From: Edolisoma coerulescens
Taxonomy: Eukaryota > Chordata > Aves > Passeriformes > Campephagidae
DNA: 64,000 nucleotides
Assembly: GCA_013397115.1 (NCBI GenBank)
Contig: VWZW01005505.1
Coordinates: forward strand, 186,001-250,000
Direction: 5' to 3'
In this document: positions 1 through 11,347 of the stretch, in pieces
Position numbering within the stretch: position 1 is the first letter of the stretch
Layout of the letters: every line of letters starts with the position of its first letter
Translations under genes and position numbers: made by a program
The notes under the pieces: model-generated
The model's input: the letters and a program-made list of their open reading frames with translations, nothing else
Told to the model about the DNA's origin: nothing
The model's database searches: none

Positions 1-10
1 GAGAGAGCGT

Positions 11-43
11 ATCTTGAAATGATCTCGAAATAATCTTGAAATA
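11..43. repeat. 11-bp tandem repeat, three copies
   Basis: Three consecutive 11-base units of the form ATCTYGAAATR run from 11 to 43. Copies two and three each differ from their neighbour by one or two bases. A further degenerate partial unit may follow (ATTCTCGG). The array may extend upstream of the window edge, which cannot be seen. It is a minor minisatellite with no known function. Confidence 0.75.
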
Positions 44-1064
44 ATTCTCGGAGCCAATAATCCCTATTTTGCAATAGGATCTAGAAACTCCAAAGATTCA
101 GACTTCAGATCCCATCTGTGACCTCCAACAGGTTTCTCAATTTAATTCAGGTTGCACAGGGAACTTTAGCTGCCACTTAATACACGAGTATTATGACAAG
201 TCTTATTACATACACCAAATAACTCATAACACACCCCTGAAGTATGAACACATACAATACGTTCCAATAATCTCTATCACTTTTCGTATCCAAAAGCGAG
301 TTCATTAAGCTCACTGGAACTCTAGGTGTAGTCTGAATGACCCAAGAACTCCTATTTTATGAGCTGTATCTAGATTATGTTCAGGTTTGCTGTTAGTAGA
401 TACTCAATAGCAGATATTTAAGTATGGGTATCTGAAGTTACAAGTAGCTAACAGTAACACTGTCTTCTTCCTAGCATGACTCAGGAAAGTACAATAATAG
501 AATATCAAAAAATAAATATACGCAGTTGTCATACATATCATATATACAAATTGATTTCATCCTGGTTTGCTTATATGACAGATGTATAATTACGCTGATA
601 CCATGAACACTGTATATACACCATCAACACTAAAAATTCTAAAGTTTTCTTTATATTTTATTACAGATTAATCTTATATTCTTCTTCGACAAGGTTATAC
701 TGTTTCCCTGCACTGGCACATCAACTTACACTGCATATAAAGGAAAGGATCATGTGGAAGAGCACAGCAGCTTAATAAAATCTGCTTTAGTAACTACATC
801 ACCGATACTTGCAAAACTCAGGTATTTCAGAGAAAAGTGTTCATTATTATTGTTAATTTGTATATCTATATAAAATATGGTACTGTTGCATTTTCCCAAA
901 TGATCAGACCAATAAGATAACCCTTCTTCCACTAAGTACACGAAACTTTTACCACGGAAGTTTCTTTTGAAAACACCGGCCTGTCTGGACAGAAGGCACG
1001 TTAACAGTGCAAGTGCACACACATCTGCCTCAATGAAAAGACCTTGTGTCACCTCAAAGCATGA

Positions 1065-1083
1065 CACTGTCACAGTGACAGTG
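1065..1083. repeat. 19-bp palindrome with 9-bp arms
   Basis: The left arm CACTGTCAC and right arm GTGACAGTG are perfect reverse complements around a single central A. No protein site matching the full palindrome was recognised. It could be a dimeric factor site or chance. Confidence 0.6.
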
Positions 1084-4000
1084 AATTGCCTATTACCTGT
1101 TTGTCTGTGAAAAGTAAACAAATACTTTCTTTCTGCTTCATTTTAATCCTACTGGGGTGGAGAAGAGCTATCCAGAATTATGAGAGGCAAAGGTAGAAGG
1201 CCTGTCTCTAGAATTCAAATCAGCATTTGAATGGAAGGGAGAGCCACAGATTACTGATTAACAGATCAGCTGGCAGAGTCCACTACTTTACAAAAATCTG
1301 GCTTCCATGCTTCAGTGCTAATAATTTTCTTTAAACAAGCAATAGTGGCTTTATAAAAGGCGATGTACTTCCATCCAAAAACATAAGCTAGCTAGGTCAT
1401 TCCTCTGCCACAGAGAGACATTTAGTGTGAGTTATAATTGACTTACAACAGAGTTGAGGGCATTTCTTTAGGCTCGTCATACGGGTAGCCAAGAGGGACT
1501 ACGTACACGCTTTTCAAACAACTTAAAATCCGATCGTAGCAATAGGAGTATCATGGTACGAAGACTTATGACTTTTAGGATGTTGAGTGTGTAAGGGAAG
1601 AACTTACTTCTATGAACTAAAAACCAGTGTTGCATACATTTACACCCAGCAGAAAACACATCAAAACATGGCTTGTTACTTAGTCATCTCACTTGAATGA
1701 AGTGTGACCACTAACATGAGTTACAGTATTTTTACTTGTCTCAAAAAATGTGCAACTGTATATGAAAATGAGGCAAAGCTCAACATTTTTCAAGCCGATT
1801 TCACTGATAAAGGAGCAACAAACCTGGCAAGAACAGATACATGCAAGGTAGTTATGCATGCAGCCTCTCAACTAGGCTGAGTGCTGAATGGGAATTGACA
1901 TTTCATATTCTTGTGTGGTTTTCTCTTACTTTTTTTTTAAGCAATTAAAAAAAAAAATCTCATTATTCTAAATTAAGAGCTATATGACAAGGAAACCCCG
2001 AAAGCAAAAGCATAATTTGAATGTTCCTTGCACAGGAAGTGAATCTGTGGAATCAAGAATTAGCAAAGTGGAGGTAACTACCATCTTTTAAGAAGAGAGT
2101 CTCCAGGTCTGTCAGGATCACTTTTTAAAGGGTTCCCACCTGCCCTGGCCTGGTAAGCCCATATAGAAATCACCAGAGAAAAAGAATAAAGAAATCCAGA
2201 CCTAACTAGAATGGTGCTGTGAAAAATATTCTGAGACAGACATACTGGGTGAATTTGCTGTTAAGTTTGCAATGTTATGCTGGAAGCGTTAATGGCTTCT
2301 GTCAAATACAAATTTGTTTAGAGCCACAGGTGTGTCCTTTGTTTTACTCTTTTCCTCTTACCCTTACCATGAGCCTCAGGCTCAATGCTTATATCTGCAC
2401 TAACTCAACAGGAGCAGTTTAGTGCAAGCTTGAGGGCAAACACTGGCACGACGTCATCAATAACTTGTAATTGATAGCATTCTTCCTGCCTTAATTTTTG
2501 ACTCTAACAACCAGTGCTCTCCCAGATAACACCCACACAGCTCAAGGAAGGGTATGAACCACGGACTGCTCACAGGAGGTTGAATGAATGAGGTCCCCAG
2601 GCTGTTGGTGAAGCGCGTGTGCACACCAGTGATACTTGCGCTGTAATAGAAAATGGACCTTGGCTTGCTCCCTTTGCTAGCGTACACAAATACTATGTGT
2701 CTGTCTGTCCTTCTCTACAATCTAATTTTGCTCTCTACAGTGAAAAAGAAAGGTACCTGGCTGGTTTCTTCTCTCCCTTTCATTGCCCTCTTCCACCATG
2801 TTGCAGAATTTGGGAAAGGCAAGAAAGGAGGGAACACCTCTTGGCTATAGCTGCTAGCCTCCAGCACACCAGTCTGAGCTGCAGGCAGCTCTCAGCAGGC
2901 AAGCAGAACTGATGCTTTCCAATACTTCTTAAGTACTACTGCTTTGCCAGGCTTCTGGATTTATCAACATCCATGGCCTGTTCCATTTCAATGCTCAGGC
3001 AGAATGTTAAAGAGGTGCTGTGTTACAGCCACGAACACAAGTGAAACATCAGCCAGCTGAGTGTAGGGGACTCCTTCCCTTGGCTAAAATTCAAACTACA
3101 CACATGCATGCATATGCTGTTTCAGACTAACACAGCTCAGTCTACAAATTATGTTAATAAAGGTTATAATTTCTATACAGACTATACAAAATAAATCTAC
3201 TTTCATGGAACGATGGTAATTCAGTTTGCTATAGGACTCAGTACATTTTTGTATTTCTTAGTAAAGATCCCCATGTACTCTATTGCATACTGACCACATT
3301 TGGCTCAAGAACACACATGGAAACTCCACACACATAAAAAATACACACAAAAAGACAGGGGAAAAAATAATCAAAGAACAGATTCTAGCACAAGCTCTGC
3401 TGTATACTGCAAAGTGAAACCAAACACTCAGAATGCACAATTTGTTACCCGTTATTTTATAAGGCACAGTTGCACTACAGGAAACAAAAGCAGACAATGC
3501 ACAAGCGGAATGAAGAATGTTCAGCTCTGCCTGGTGTCACCAAAATCACTGCAAGCAAAACCAATTGCCTCAAAGGCAAAAACATAACTTTTTCTGATGT
3601 AGGCTTTTATTTTTATTCTTTTTCACCTCAAGTAACTGGTTCTGCTGCCACGGCTCTGATCAGCAGTAAATTAGGATTAGGTAGAAAGGACTAGGATGAG
3701 GGGGTAATGTAAAAGCTGGAGGGCAGAAATGAGAAAAGAGAATTGATAAGTGATACACAGGTCTCTTCTGTGAAAAGCTGGCAGAACTGCTGAGGAATAA
3801 CTCAACATACTATTGAAATGCCACTGATAGAAAAATCATCAGGGGAGAAGGGTTTACATTCAGAGAGGAACCCACTGACTGAAAAGTCTGTTTAAGATTC
3901 CTTGACCTCAGGGGGAAAAGAGGGTGGTAAACACTGGGTTCTCACACAAATGAGGAGTAGCAGGGTTTGCAGAGTAAGACTGTCTGAAATGCTCTGTAGA

Positions 4001-4123
4001 TACCCATTCAATGTTATGCACCTTACTATATCCTTCAGAGAAAGGACAGCTGTTGAAAAGAAACTCTCCTGGCAATAAAATACGTGCTCAGTTCCATGAA
4101 CCAAAATTGTCAACGGAAGGGCA

Positions 4124-4145
4124 AAAGAAAAAAAAAAAGAAAAAA
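4124..4145. repeat. A-rich simple sequence
   Basis: An uninterrupted run of 11 A residues (4128-4138) lies inside an A/G-only tract. No retroposon body was recognised upstream on the plus strand, so it is more likely simple sequence than a retroposon tail. Confidence 0.7.
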
Positions 4146-6030
4146 GGGTAGGAAAAGAAAAGTTCATTGAGGTACTTCCAGTCTACAAAAAAGACTTCAA
4201 TATTGCCAGTGCTTTCCACACACTTGTCAAGAGACAGTGAGATCCTTTTCAGCCCAAGATCCATCAGCTTACTGCTTGTCTCTTGCTTGGTAGGAGAGAT
4301 CCTAAGATTCAGTATCATTACAAGACAATGGATAGGCCTATCTGTGTGGTAACCTTCTTGAAGTCATCTGATGAAAAAGACAGTTTGACAGAATTACATT
4401 TTCAAACTCTGACTCTATGTGTCTGCCTTCAAAAGGCTTGTCTTCTGGTTGGGCATATGGAAACACACACATACAGATAATCCTCCTGCTTTATGGCAGA
4501 ACATGATTGACAAGTACAAGGAGAGAGCTGAGGAGGAAGCAAGAATAATTAAACAGAAAGACAAATGTAAGAAAGTTCTTTAGACTATGAAGGCAAAGGG
4601 TACTTCTGTCATATAGGTGAGAGATCAAAAAGCAAGTCTGTGAGGAACAAGGGGAACTTGGCATGAGTGAAAGGGGAGATTCACTCTCCCTCTGGACAAT
4701 GATGCTTCATGGTGAGTACACACTCTGACTCTACAACCCTGTGCTAAAGATCACACCAAAACATTGCCGGCAACTGGCAACTTTAAAATCTTAACTGCCT
4801 GAAGTAACGTGTCCCAGAAAAATGCTGCAACCCAAGGGTATTTGTGCTTTCTTATTGCTATAAAACTGGTGAAGAGACAATTATGAGATCCTTTCCAGTT
4901 CCAAAGATGGAGGTGATGATGGGAACTCTTCTTAGGAGATCACCTATGTGTCAAAGGAAAGGAGCTCATAGGTTGCAAACTGGAAGTTAAAATCATCTCC
5001 CTTCAAAATGGCAACATATAATCAAAGCCTACGAACAAAAGGTGTAACAGCCACTCAACACACTACCCCAAAACAAGTAATACTTGTTCTTCAAAAAAAT
5101 GGAAATTCTATGAACTGTGCTGAGATATTTTCCATAGCCTCCAGGATGTTAGCATTACTAAATGCGTCTTGATATGCAGCTCATTTTTTTGGTCCTTAAT
5201 TCATGTTACTGCATCTAGATACACCATCTGAGTCCACAAGGTCTTTAAAAATGTTACAGGTGGTTCTTCCACGTGACTGTGCTACACTGTTTTTTTTCTT
5301 TCTTTTCATCTTTTCTTATAAATCATTCCCTCTAGTCTCCAATAATTTTTAGTACTCTGCTGTGAGTCTCAGTCAATTAACCTACAACTTCAGGTGGTCA
5401 AATTTGGATCCAGTTTTATTGTCTTTCCTTGTATTATGTGCATTTGTTTTAAAATTCCCTTAACAATTATGCCAATGCCTAGACAGGGAGCACTATAAAA
5501 AGAAAAAAAAATAGCACTAAGCTTTTTTAAAGCCAAAAATTGAAAATTACCCTGTTGATTTGAAATCAATGAAGTTTAACACAAATAAAATCTTTCTTGA
5601 ATGAGAAAAGACAGTTAAAAAGGAAAGGGGAAGATGGACAGTTGAGAGTATTTTGAATAAATATTTATATTAACATGCAATACCTAGAATTATACTTTTA
5701 TAAGCTTTTAAGACATCAATACTGACTACCATTACAAAACACAAGTAAGATAGAAATTCAACCATTAATTATATATTTTCTAAATGATTTGTTTCCAGCT
5801 TAGCCATGGGTGTCCCAGGGTTTGAGTATCTTTATAAAAACATAAATACACACACATTTAAACAAATAACGTCCATGCTGCTAAGGCTGGAAGTTGGCTT
5901 GTCTGTCCTCATAGTAACTTAAAAAACAGTTTTAAAAGCAGTAATGAATTAAAACCAATGATTATAGATGAAATCCTTAAAGGCAGGTATATAATAATGA
6001 ACGTAAAGGTCACCTTAATAGTCAATTTAG

Positions 6031-6161
6031 AGATATTTCTAGATCTCCCAAGCCAAAGGATAAACTCTTCAGTACTAAAATTTGCCATTATTAGAACAGT
6101 TCATTTCATCGTTCAGCCTCTAACTCGTTATCTGTAATTAAGAAAAATCAGATTTCAAAGC
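6031..6161 (+). repeat. 131-bp duplicated element, copy A
   Basis: This stretch aligns with 8812-8941 in direct orientation at roughly 87% identity by hand count (about 16 mismatches and one indel). The best-conserved core is the 14-mer AGCCAAAGGATAAA followed by TCTTCAGTACTAAAATTTGC. Similarity stops abruptly on both sides. It has no terminal inverted repeats, poly-A tail or target-site duplication that I can see, and no reading frame spans it. It could be an old interspersed repeat or a local duplication of a regulatory element. Confidence 0.85.
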
Positions 6162-6424
6162 AACTAGAAAAGACTGTGATAAAGCTATCTGAAGTACACT
6201 CTGGCAGGGATAAAGCCAGCAGAGAGGTGGCTGTCATAAAATAGCCAAATGGCTTTTTCCACCTCCATCAAGGTCACTTTACTGATGATGTGCTCAATAA
6301 GATGATAATGCATTTAACCACTTTCCTTGCATCTGACTTCGACCTTACTGCAAATCCAAATGGCCTTGTTTAACTACCCTGGCCTTTCAGCATTTCCCTG
6401 AACAAAGATAATTAAGGAGATATA

Positions 6425-6438
6425 CTGCCCCCTACTAT
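6425..6438 (-). promoter_or_regulatory. CTCF-like motif
   Basis: Read on the minus strand this is ATAGTAGGGGGCAG. It matches the core of the CTCF consensus (CCASTAGGGGGCAS) at 12 of 14 positions, including the whole TAGGGGGCAG core; the two mismatches are the leading CC. It is a motif match only, and occupancy cannot be inferred from one sequence. Confidence 0.4.
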
Positions 6439-6552
6439 CACAAGAATTGAAAGACAAATAAACTTTTAAGAGCACAGCCAGGTGTCTATTGCATTAATGT
6501 ACAATGTTTAAGCAGCGGGTAAAATGAAATAATGGTTAAATAATTATAAAAG

Positions 6553-6571
6553 GTTAACAAAGTTAACTTTG
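6553..6571. promoter_or_regulatory. Paired GTTAAC sites with overlapping 14-bp palindrome
   Basis: Two GTTAAC hexamers are separated by AAA (6553-6558 and 6562-6567). The second sits in a perfect 14-bp palindrome CAAAGTTAACTTTG (6558-6571). GTTAA half-sites in this spacing resemble, but do not match exactly, the HNF1 homeodomain dimer site. The assignment is inferred. Confidence 0.35.
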
Positions 6572-6864
6572 CTACGTAAGGCAATTCTGTTCTATTTAAA
6601 AGAAAGAACATAAGAGGCTTTCCAGGCTACTTTTTACAACTCCCTGGACAACAGTCTTTTCTTTAATGCAGTTTCTGACTTAACAGGAAAAATGTTCTGC
6701 AAAAATTAACAACTCTGAAATTTCTGCAGATTTGAAACTGGTTATATTTCATACAAGGGTACAATAATGTTTTATGAAAAAGCAGGTCTATGTGATTAAA
6801 ACAAAAGCTGCTCTAAAAAACCATTTCCACTCCTTTTTTTTCCCCTTTGTGTGTGGTCAGCAAC

Positions 6865-6936
6865 TATAGTAGAGGTGAAAATTGAAGCAGTTTGAAAAAG
6901 GTATACTAGAGGTGAAAATTAAAATTAGTTTGGCAG
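6865..6936. repeat. 37-bp tandem duplication
   Basis: Copy one runs 6865-6901 and copy two 6902-6936. Both begin TATA(G/C)TAGAGGTGAAAATT, and they diverge after about 20 bases before meeting again at AGTTTG. The copies have diverged, so the duplication is not recent. No coding frame is involved. Confidence 0.75.
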
Positions 6937-8614
6937 TTATGACAATTTGAAAGCTTAAGGTAGTGCTTTTTTATGATTTATACAATTATGAAAACCAACC
7001 AAACAATATCATTATACAATAGCAGTTGCCTTTTTTCTTTTTTTAGGTTTTGATTAATATATACTCTTGCATTCCAAATAGCTCTCCAGGATAGTAATTC
7101 TTCTTGATACCAAGAAAAAAAAGCCCCATGTCAATAGCTCTTGGACTAATAACAACTGAAACAGAGTAAAAAGAATAAAAAAGCTGGTAAAGCAGTTGGA
7201 TGTTAGTTATGCAGAGATGCAAGAGATCTTATTTTAGATTAATTTTTTTTCTTCTAAATCTGTTTTTCTTTTAATCATCTTAGAAATACTGCTGTATAGG
7301 TCTGAATCCCCTTCAAAAGCGAGAAAGCAGCAAAACAGCAAGTTGTATCAGAAAGATAAAAACACGTAACTCACTGTTGATGTGATACTAGATATGTTAG
7401 CTCACTGCTACTGCAAAAATCACCGTTCCTTTGCCACAGAAAATAAAGTATGCAGAAACCCTGTCATGTGTATTTAATCAAGCAAGTCCACCTCTGCCAT
7501 TTTTTCAGGCCACCATTCCTTTGAGTTGTAGATGTAGTTTGTGCAAATTTCAACACGTTCACATATTTGGCTTAATCTTTTGCTGTAACACTTCTTAGTG
7601 CAGACTCAACTCCTGAATTCTGAATACACCAGAAGTTAAACCTCCTGTAAAGGCAGCTTCATGTATTAAATACAAAAATCAGTGATTACAGTATCAAAAC
7701 CATGAAGTTCGCAATGATTCATACACCAAAGCTGTGCAAAGTCCTTTCTGCTGTATCTAACAAGCCATAAATAAGCCTCTCACTCTGAGCTAGAATGATA
7801 TACTGTTTCCAGATATGAGAACTCTACCTTTTTCTTGCATCTAAACTACTTGCTTCAAAACCAATCTACTTTATAGCAGTTTACACAAAACAATTATTTC
7901 AGGTTTGGATAAATGGAAGCCCTAGTCAATCTCAAAAGAAGACTACACACCTTGTTGTTATCTTGAGTGAGTCCTGAAGTTTTCATGTGTAATTGCACTT
8001 TGAATTCCTTAATCTTAGACAAAGAAGATGAGTGACTATTTTCTACTCATTCAGAGTATTTCAGCCACTTACCTATTCTGTTCAGAGTTATTAATGTGGG
8101 TGATGTTTTTCAAAGGAACACAAGTGCCATTTTTTCCACTTGTCCCTATCATTTAAAAGGTTAACTTAGCTGGAAAACTACAGAAACTTTTTTTTTAGTA
8201 CAGTTGCTTTATTTCATCCTGATTTCTTGTTTTGTATAAAAATCTTCAAATCTAAAAAGATATATACATCTTCAAACCATTAGTGAGGTCACCAGCTCAC
8301 AGCATCATCCTCCATACATCACTGAACATACAAAAGCCCCCTTGCTATTCTGAAATGCAGAAATCTGTAACTACCTCTGGAGAAAGTCCTTCAAACCCAC
8401 ACACAGCAAAGCCTATAGACATATTTAGAATGAATATAACCAGCAATAAGATCTTTGAACACATGCAGAAAGGATAGGAAAGCCAATGTCTTTTCTTATT
8501 TTGGACAAAAATACAGTGAAGTCCTACTTTCTGATATCATCACTCAAATGTCTACGTTGTACAAAGTGTATATATTATGACCTTTTATTTTCCCTTGTTC
8601 AGTTCAACAAGTGA

Positions 8615-8636
8615 ATTGGGAAGCAATTGGGAAGCA
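8615..8636. repeat. Perfect 11-bp tandem duplication
   Basis: The 11-base unit ATTGGGAAGCA occurs twice with no differences. This is probably a replication-slippage duplication. Confidence 0.85.
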
Positions 8637-8668
8637 ATACAAGTTATAGGAAGAAAAGTTACACTGTC

Positions 8669-8676
8669 TGACGTCA
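8669..8676. promoter_or_regulatory. Palindromic cAMP-response element
   Basis: This is the full 8-bp TGACGTCA site bound by CREB/ATF dimers. It lies about 2.3 kb from the CpG island, so if used it would act distally. It is 136 bases before copy B of the duplicated element. CpG-containing words are rare in this AT-rich arm, which makes the site somewhat notable. Confidence 0.4.
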
Positions 8677-8811
8677 CAATTGCTTATCAGACCATTTTGG
8701 TAATTTGGAAAGTCATGTTAAATCTTCACAGATGCACATTAGAAATGAAAGACTACAGCTCAAGACAAATTCCTTAAGTTGGGTCCATTTGCATCATACA
8801 CTGATATTTAC

Positions 8812-8941
8812 AGATATTTCTGTATCTCCCCAGCCAAAGGATAAAGTCTTCAGTACTAAAATTTGCCGTTATTAGAAAAGTTAATTTCAATGTTCACCCT
8901 CTAAGTTGCTATCTGTAACTTAAAAAATCAGACTTCAAAGC
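8812..8941 (+). repeat. 131-bp duplicated element, copy B
   Basis: This is the direct-orientation partner of 6031-6161, about 2.78 kb downstream and roughly 87% identical by hand count. Both copies start at AGATATTTCT and end at TTCAAAGC. Flanking sequence does not align. One single-base indel lies near the right end. Confidence 0.85.
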
Positions 8942-10824
8942 TGGTGGGTGTATGGCAGCATTCTTATTGTGGACCTTCAGAATGAACACACATCTGACAT
9001 GACATTTTATAATTTCTTTTATTGCATCAATTATCAGTTTTTCCAGACAGCTACCATCAGCTGCTTTTCTTCAAGTGGAAAAAAATATACCCCATACTGC
9101 ACGGAACATGTAACTTCTTGTGTTCTCAATTCTACTACAGAAAGGTTAGAAAGTAAAAACGACAAGCCACAGCCATCCAAACATTAAATGTTTTTTAAAG
9201 GTCCTATTGGTGTAGGTTTCTTGCTAAATTGTAACACACCCTTTTATAACTCCTTGAAAGAAAAAAACCCCTTATGCTGTGAAATATGAGGCCACTCTCC
9301 ACACAGGATTGCAGAGTGATTAATCAAAGAATTTTGTAGCATCTCATTTGTACTTACTGAACTGCTTGACAGTTTTGAACCCCAATCTGATGGATGAAAA
9401 AAATGGTAAGCTAGATTTTTTCTGTTCTCGTTTGAGCACTTTCCCCACCCTGGGCTTAACACAAATACTTCTGCCTGAACTTACTGAGGATACATTAGAA
9501 GACTTACCTTTTGAAAGAAGGAAAAGTGCACTACACCAGCTGTGTGCACAACACCTAGAAGTTCATGGGAATAAACCCAGCCTATTTAGTGCCATTATGC
9601 AAATTACAAATTCTTATCTTAATGATAGGCTATACTTAACATCAGGCAATTAGATTCTTGTGTCTTATTAGGAAATTAACACACTTTCCAACAGATAGGG
9701 GACCCTTGCCATCTTCAGTAACTTTTCTACGAATTTTCAGTGAATTTACTCTGTGGATCAGAGATCTTAGGGGAGAGAAGGTACTTCCCTTCCTCTCCCT
9801 CCATTGTTCTCTACCTTCAAAGCTGCTAACAAACTGCTCCAGAGCAGCTCAGTCTTTGTCTGGGAGTTTGGTAGTTCACATCCTAAGTTTCTTTCCCCAT
9901 TGCTAAAATATTAGAAGGCAAGGGTTTTGAAAGCTTTCCCCAGGATCAGCCAGAAAACAGACACAAAGTTAACAAAAGGCAGCTATCACTACAAAGTGTC
10001 AGGTTTGTTTACTGGAGCAGATCAGTATTTCCCCAAATCTTCAAAGTTCAGATTGTTTTGTTTAATAAACTGTTAAAAACAACAACAACAAAAAAAATAA
10101 TCGGCAAATGGGATAAGTAACGTGAAAATAAGCGAAGATAGTTTAAAATGAAACACTCTACAGACAGATGGGTAGTTCAAATTCAGATTCACATGGATGA
10201 ACAAGAAAACTAAAATGTAGTGTGCACAAAAGCTGCAATGGTATGTTCATGCACTGGAATACAGACATTATTATTTTAAGTAATTTAATTGCTGACATAC
10301 CTTTCTCAGTTTTTTTTCCCCCAATCCTTCCTTAAAGTCTACTCTAGCAATTAACAGAGGTCTCCGGATGGCTCACTGAAATATTTAAAGCTGAAGAACA
10401 AAAGGTTTATTTTAAAAATGAAAACCTTGGCTTGTACAACTCCAGACATGAATCTGCTTTCAATTACTGAAAGTATTTCCACTTCAGTAAAAAGGATCAA
10501 ATCTTCAACTACACCATCTTTAGGCAATGAATTTGATTATATTAAGCTTTAAGAATACAGAATGACTTTGTGACACAGCTGTATATTCCACGCGTATCGT
10601 GTATTAGGTATACAAAAAAGAAGGAGCTGGCACTTTAAATGAGAAGCAGACAGAAATGTGTCTGCTCGCAGCAGCACGGTACTCCCATACCAAAGCTCTG
10701 CTTTAGGGCTGGTTTTTTTTTTTTCAGGTGCCCACATAAATGTCAAAGATTAAACTAAGCTTTAAATGAAGGATTTTACAATTCTTTAGAAATGAATCTG
10801 GGCTGATTTTCCCCCCATACTTTT
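8942..10824. other. AT-rich non-coding DNA upstream of the CpG island
   Basis: Short open frames occur on both strands; those inspected show no recognisable family. An (AAC)n/poly-A patch lies near 10078-10097. I see no other structure. Confidence 0.55.
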
Positions 10825-10840
10825 ATTTGCATAATTTGCA
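10825..10840 (-). promoter_or_regulatory. Double POU-octamer site, minus orientation
   Basis: ATTTGCATAATTTGCA contains the exact reverse-complement octamer ATTTGCAT plus an overlapping second half ATTTGCA. Its reverse complement matches 11043-11058 at 15 of 16 positions. Octamers are bound by POU-domain factors (OCT1 and relatives). It sits about 95 bases before the CpG-rich sequence begins. Confidence 0.5.
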
Positions 10841-11042
10841 CTGTTGGAAAGTTACATTTTTCTTTCTAGACTTTTGAACGAGCACAATCTCTTCCACATC
10901 CCCTCCCAGTGCAGCAGGTATCGCAGCCCCTAGGAAGCACGATAATCAGAAGCACTTTATACTTTTCCCATTACGCGAGCGTAACAGAGTCGGGCGAGGG
11001 AGCTCGAAGGCTTCACTCCGCAGCGAGATGCGATACCTCAAA

Positions 11043-11058
11043 TGCAAATTATGCAAAA
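11043..11058 (+). promoter_or_regulatory. Double POU-octamer site, plus orientation
   Basis: The exact octamer ATGCAAAT lies at 11042-11049 and is followed by ATGCAAAA at 11051-11058. The 16-mer TGCAAATTATGCAAAA is an inverted near-copy of 10825-10840, about 200 bases away. This AT-rich word stands out inside otherwise CpG-rich sequence. Confidence 0.55.
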
Positions 11059-11238
11059 ACTTCTCATTTCTTACATCTCCGATTTCGCGAATCTCTCCTA
11101 CCGCATCACAGCCAGACACCGGGTCGGGCTCTTTCAGCAGCACGGCCAGACACAGGACGCGAGCGGCTACCTCCCGGCTCAGGCACACTCGGCGGGCAGG
11201 GCGGGCAGTGCGGGCCGCCCGCGGCTCCTCGCAGCGCT

Positions 11239-11347
11239 NNNNNNNNNNNNNNNNNNNNNNNNNNNNNNNNNNNNNNNNNNNNNNNNNNNNNNNNNNNNNN
11301 NNNNNNNNNNNNNNNNNNNNNNNNNNNNNNNNNNNNNNNNNNNNNNN
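11239..11347. other. Assembly gap (109 N)
   Basis: There are 109 undetermined bases inside the CpG island. GC-extreme bird promoters are often lost in short-read assemblies, so first-exon sequence may be missing here. The true gap length may differ. Confidence 0.98.

Larger units (their letters stand above)
44..6030. other. AT-rich non-coding DNA, no gene recognised
   Basis: No exon with a recognisable protein family, RNA gene or transposon was seen on either strand. The longest open frame (minus strand, 750-1121) has no family signature and is a length expected by chance. Small items inside are a 19-bp palindrome at 1065-1083 and an A-rich tract near 4124-4145. The rest appears to be ordinary unique sequence. 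Confidence 0.6.
6162..8811. other. AT-rich non-coding DNA, possible regulatory element at 6.18-6.64 kb
   Basis: No gene was recognised. The first half-kilobase, directly after repeat copy A, has mixed composition and several factor-site-like words: a GATA/TATC dyad at 6178-6189, a CTCF-like motif at 6425-6438 and paired GTTAAC sites at 6553-6567. That makes it the most enhancer-like part of the left arm. The remainder holds two small tandem duplications and a palindromic cAMP-response element but is otherwise featureless. Confidence 0.45.

Noticed and set aside
750..1121. 123-codon minus-strand frame
   Set aside because: No family signature, and length within chance expectation for six frames of 64 kb.
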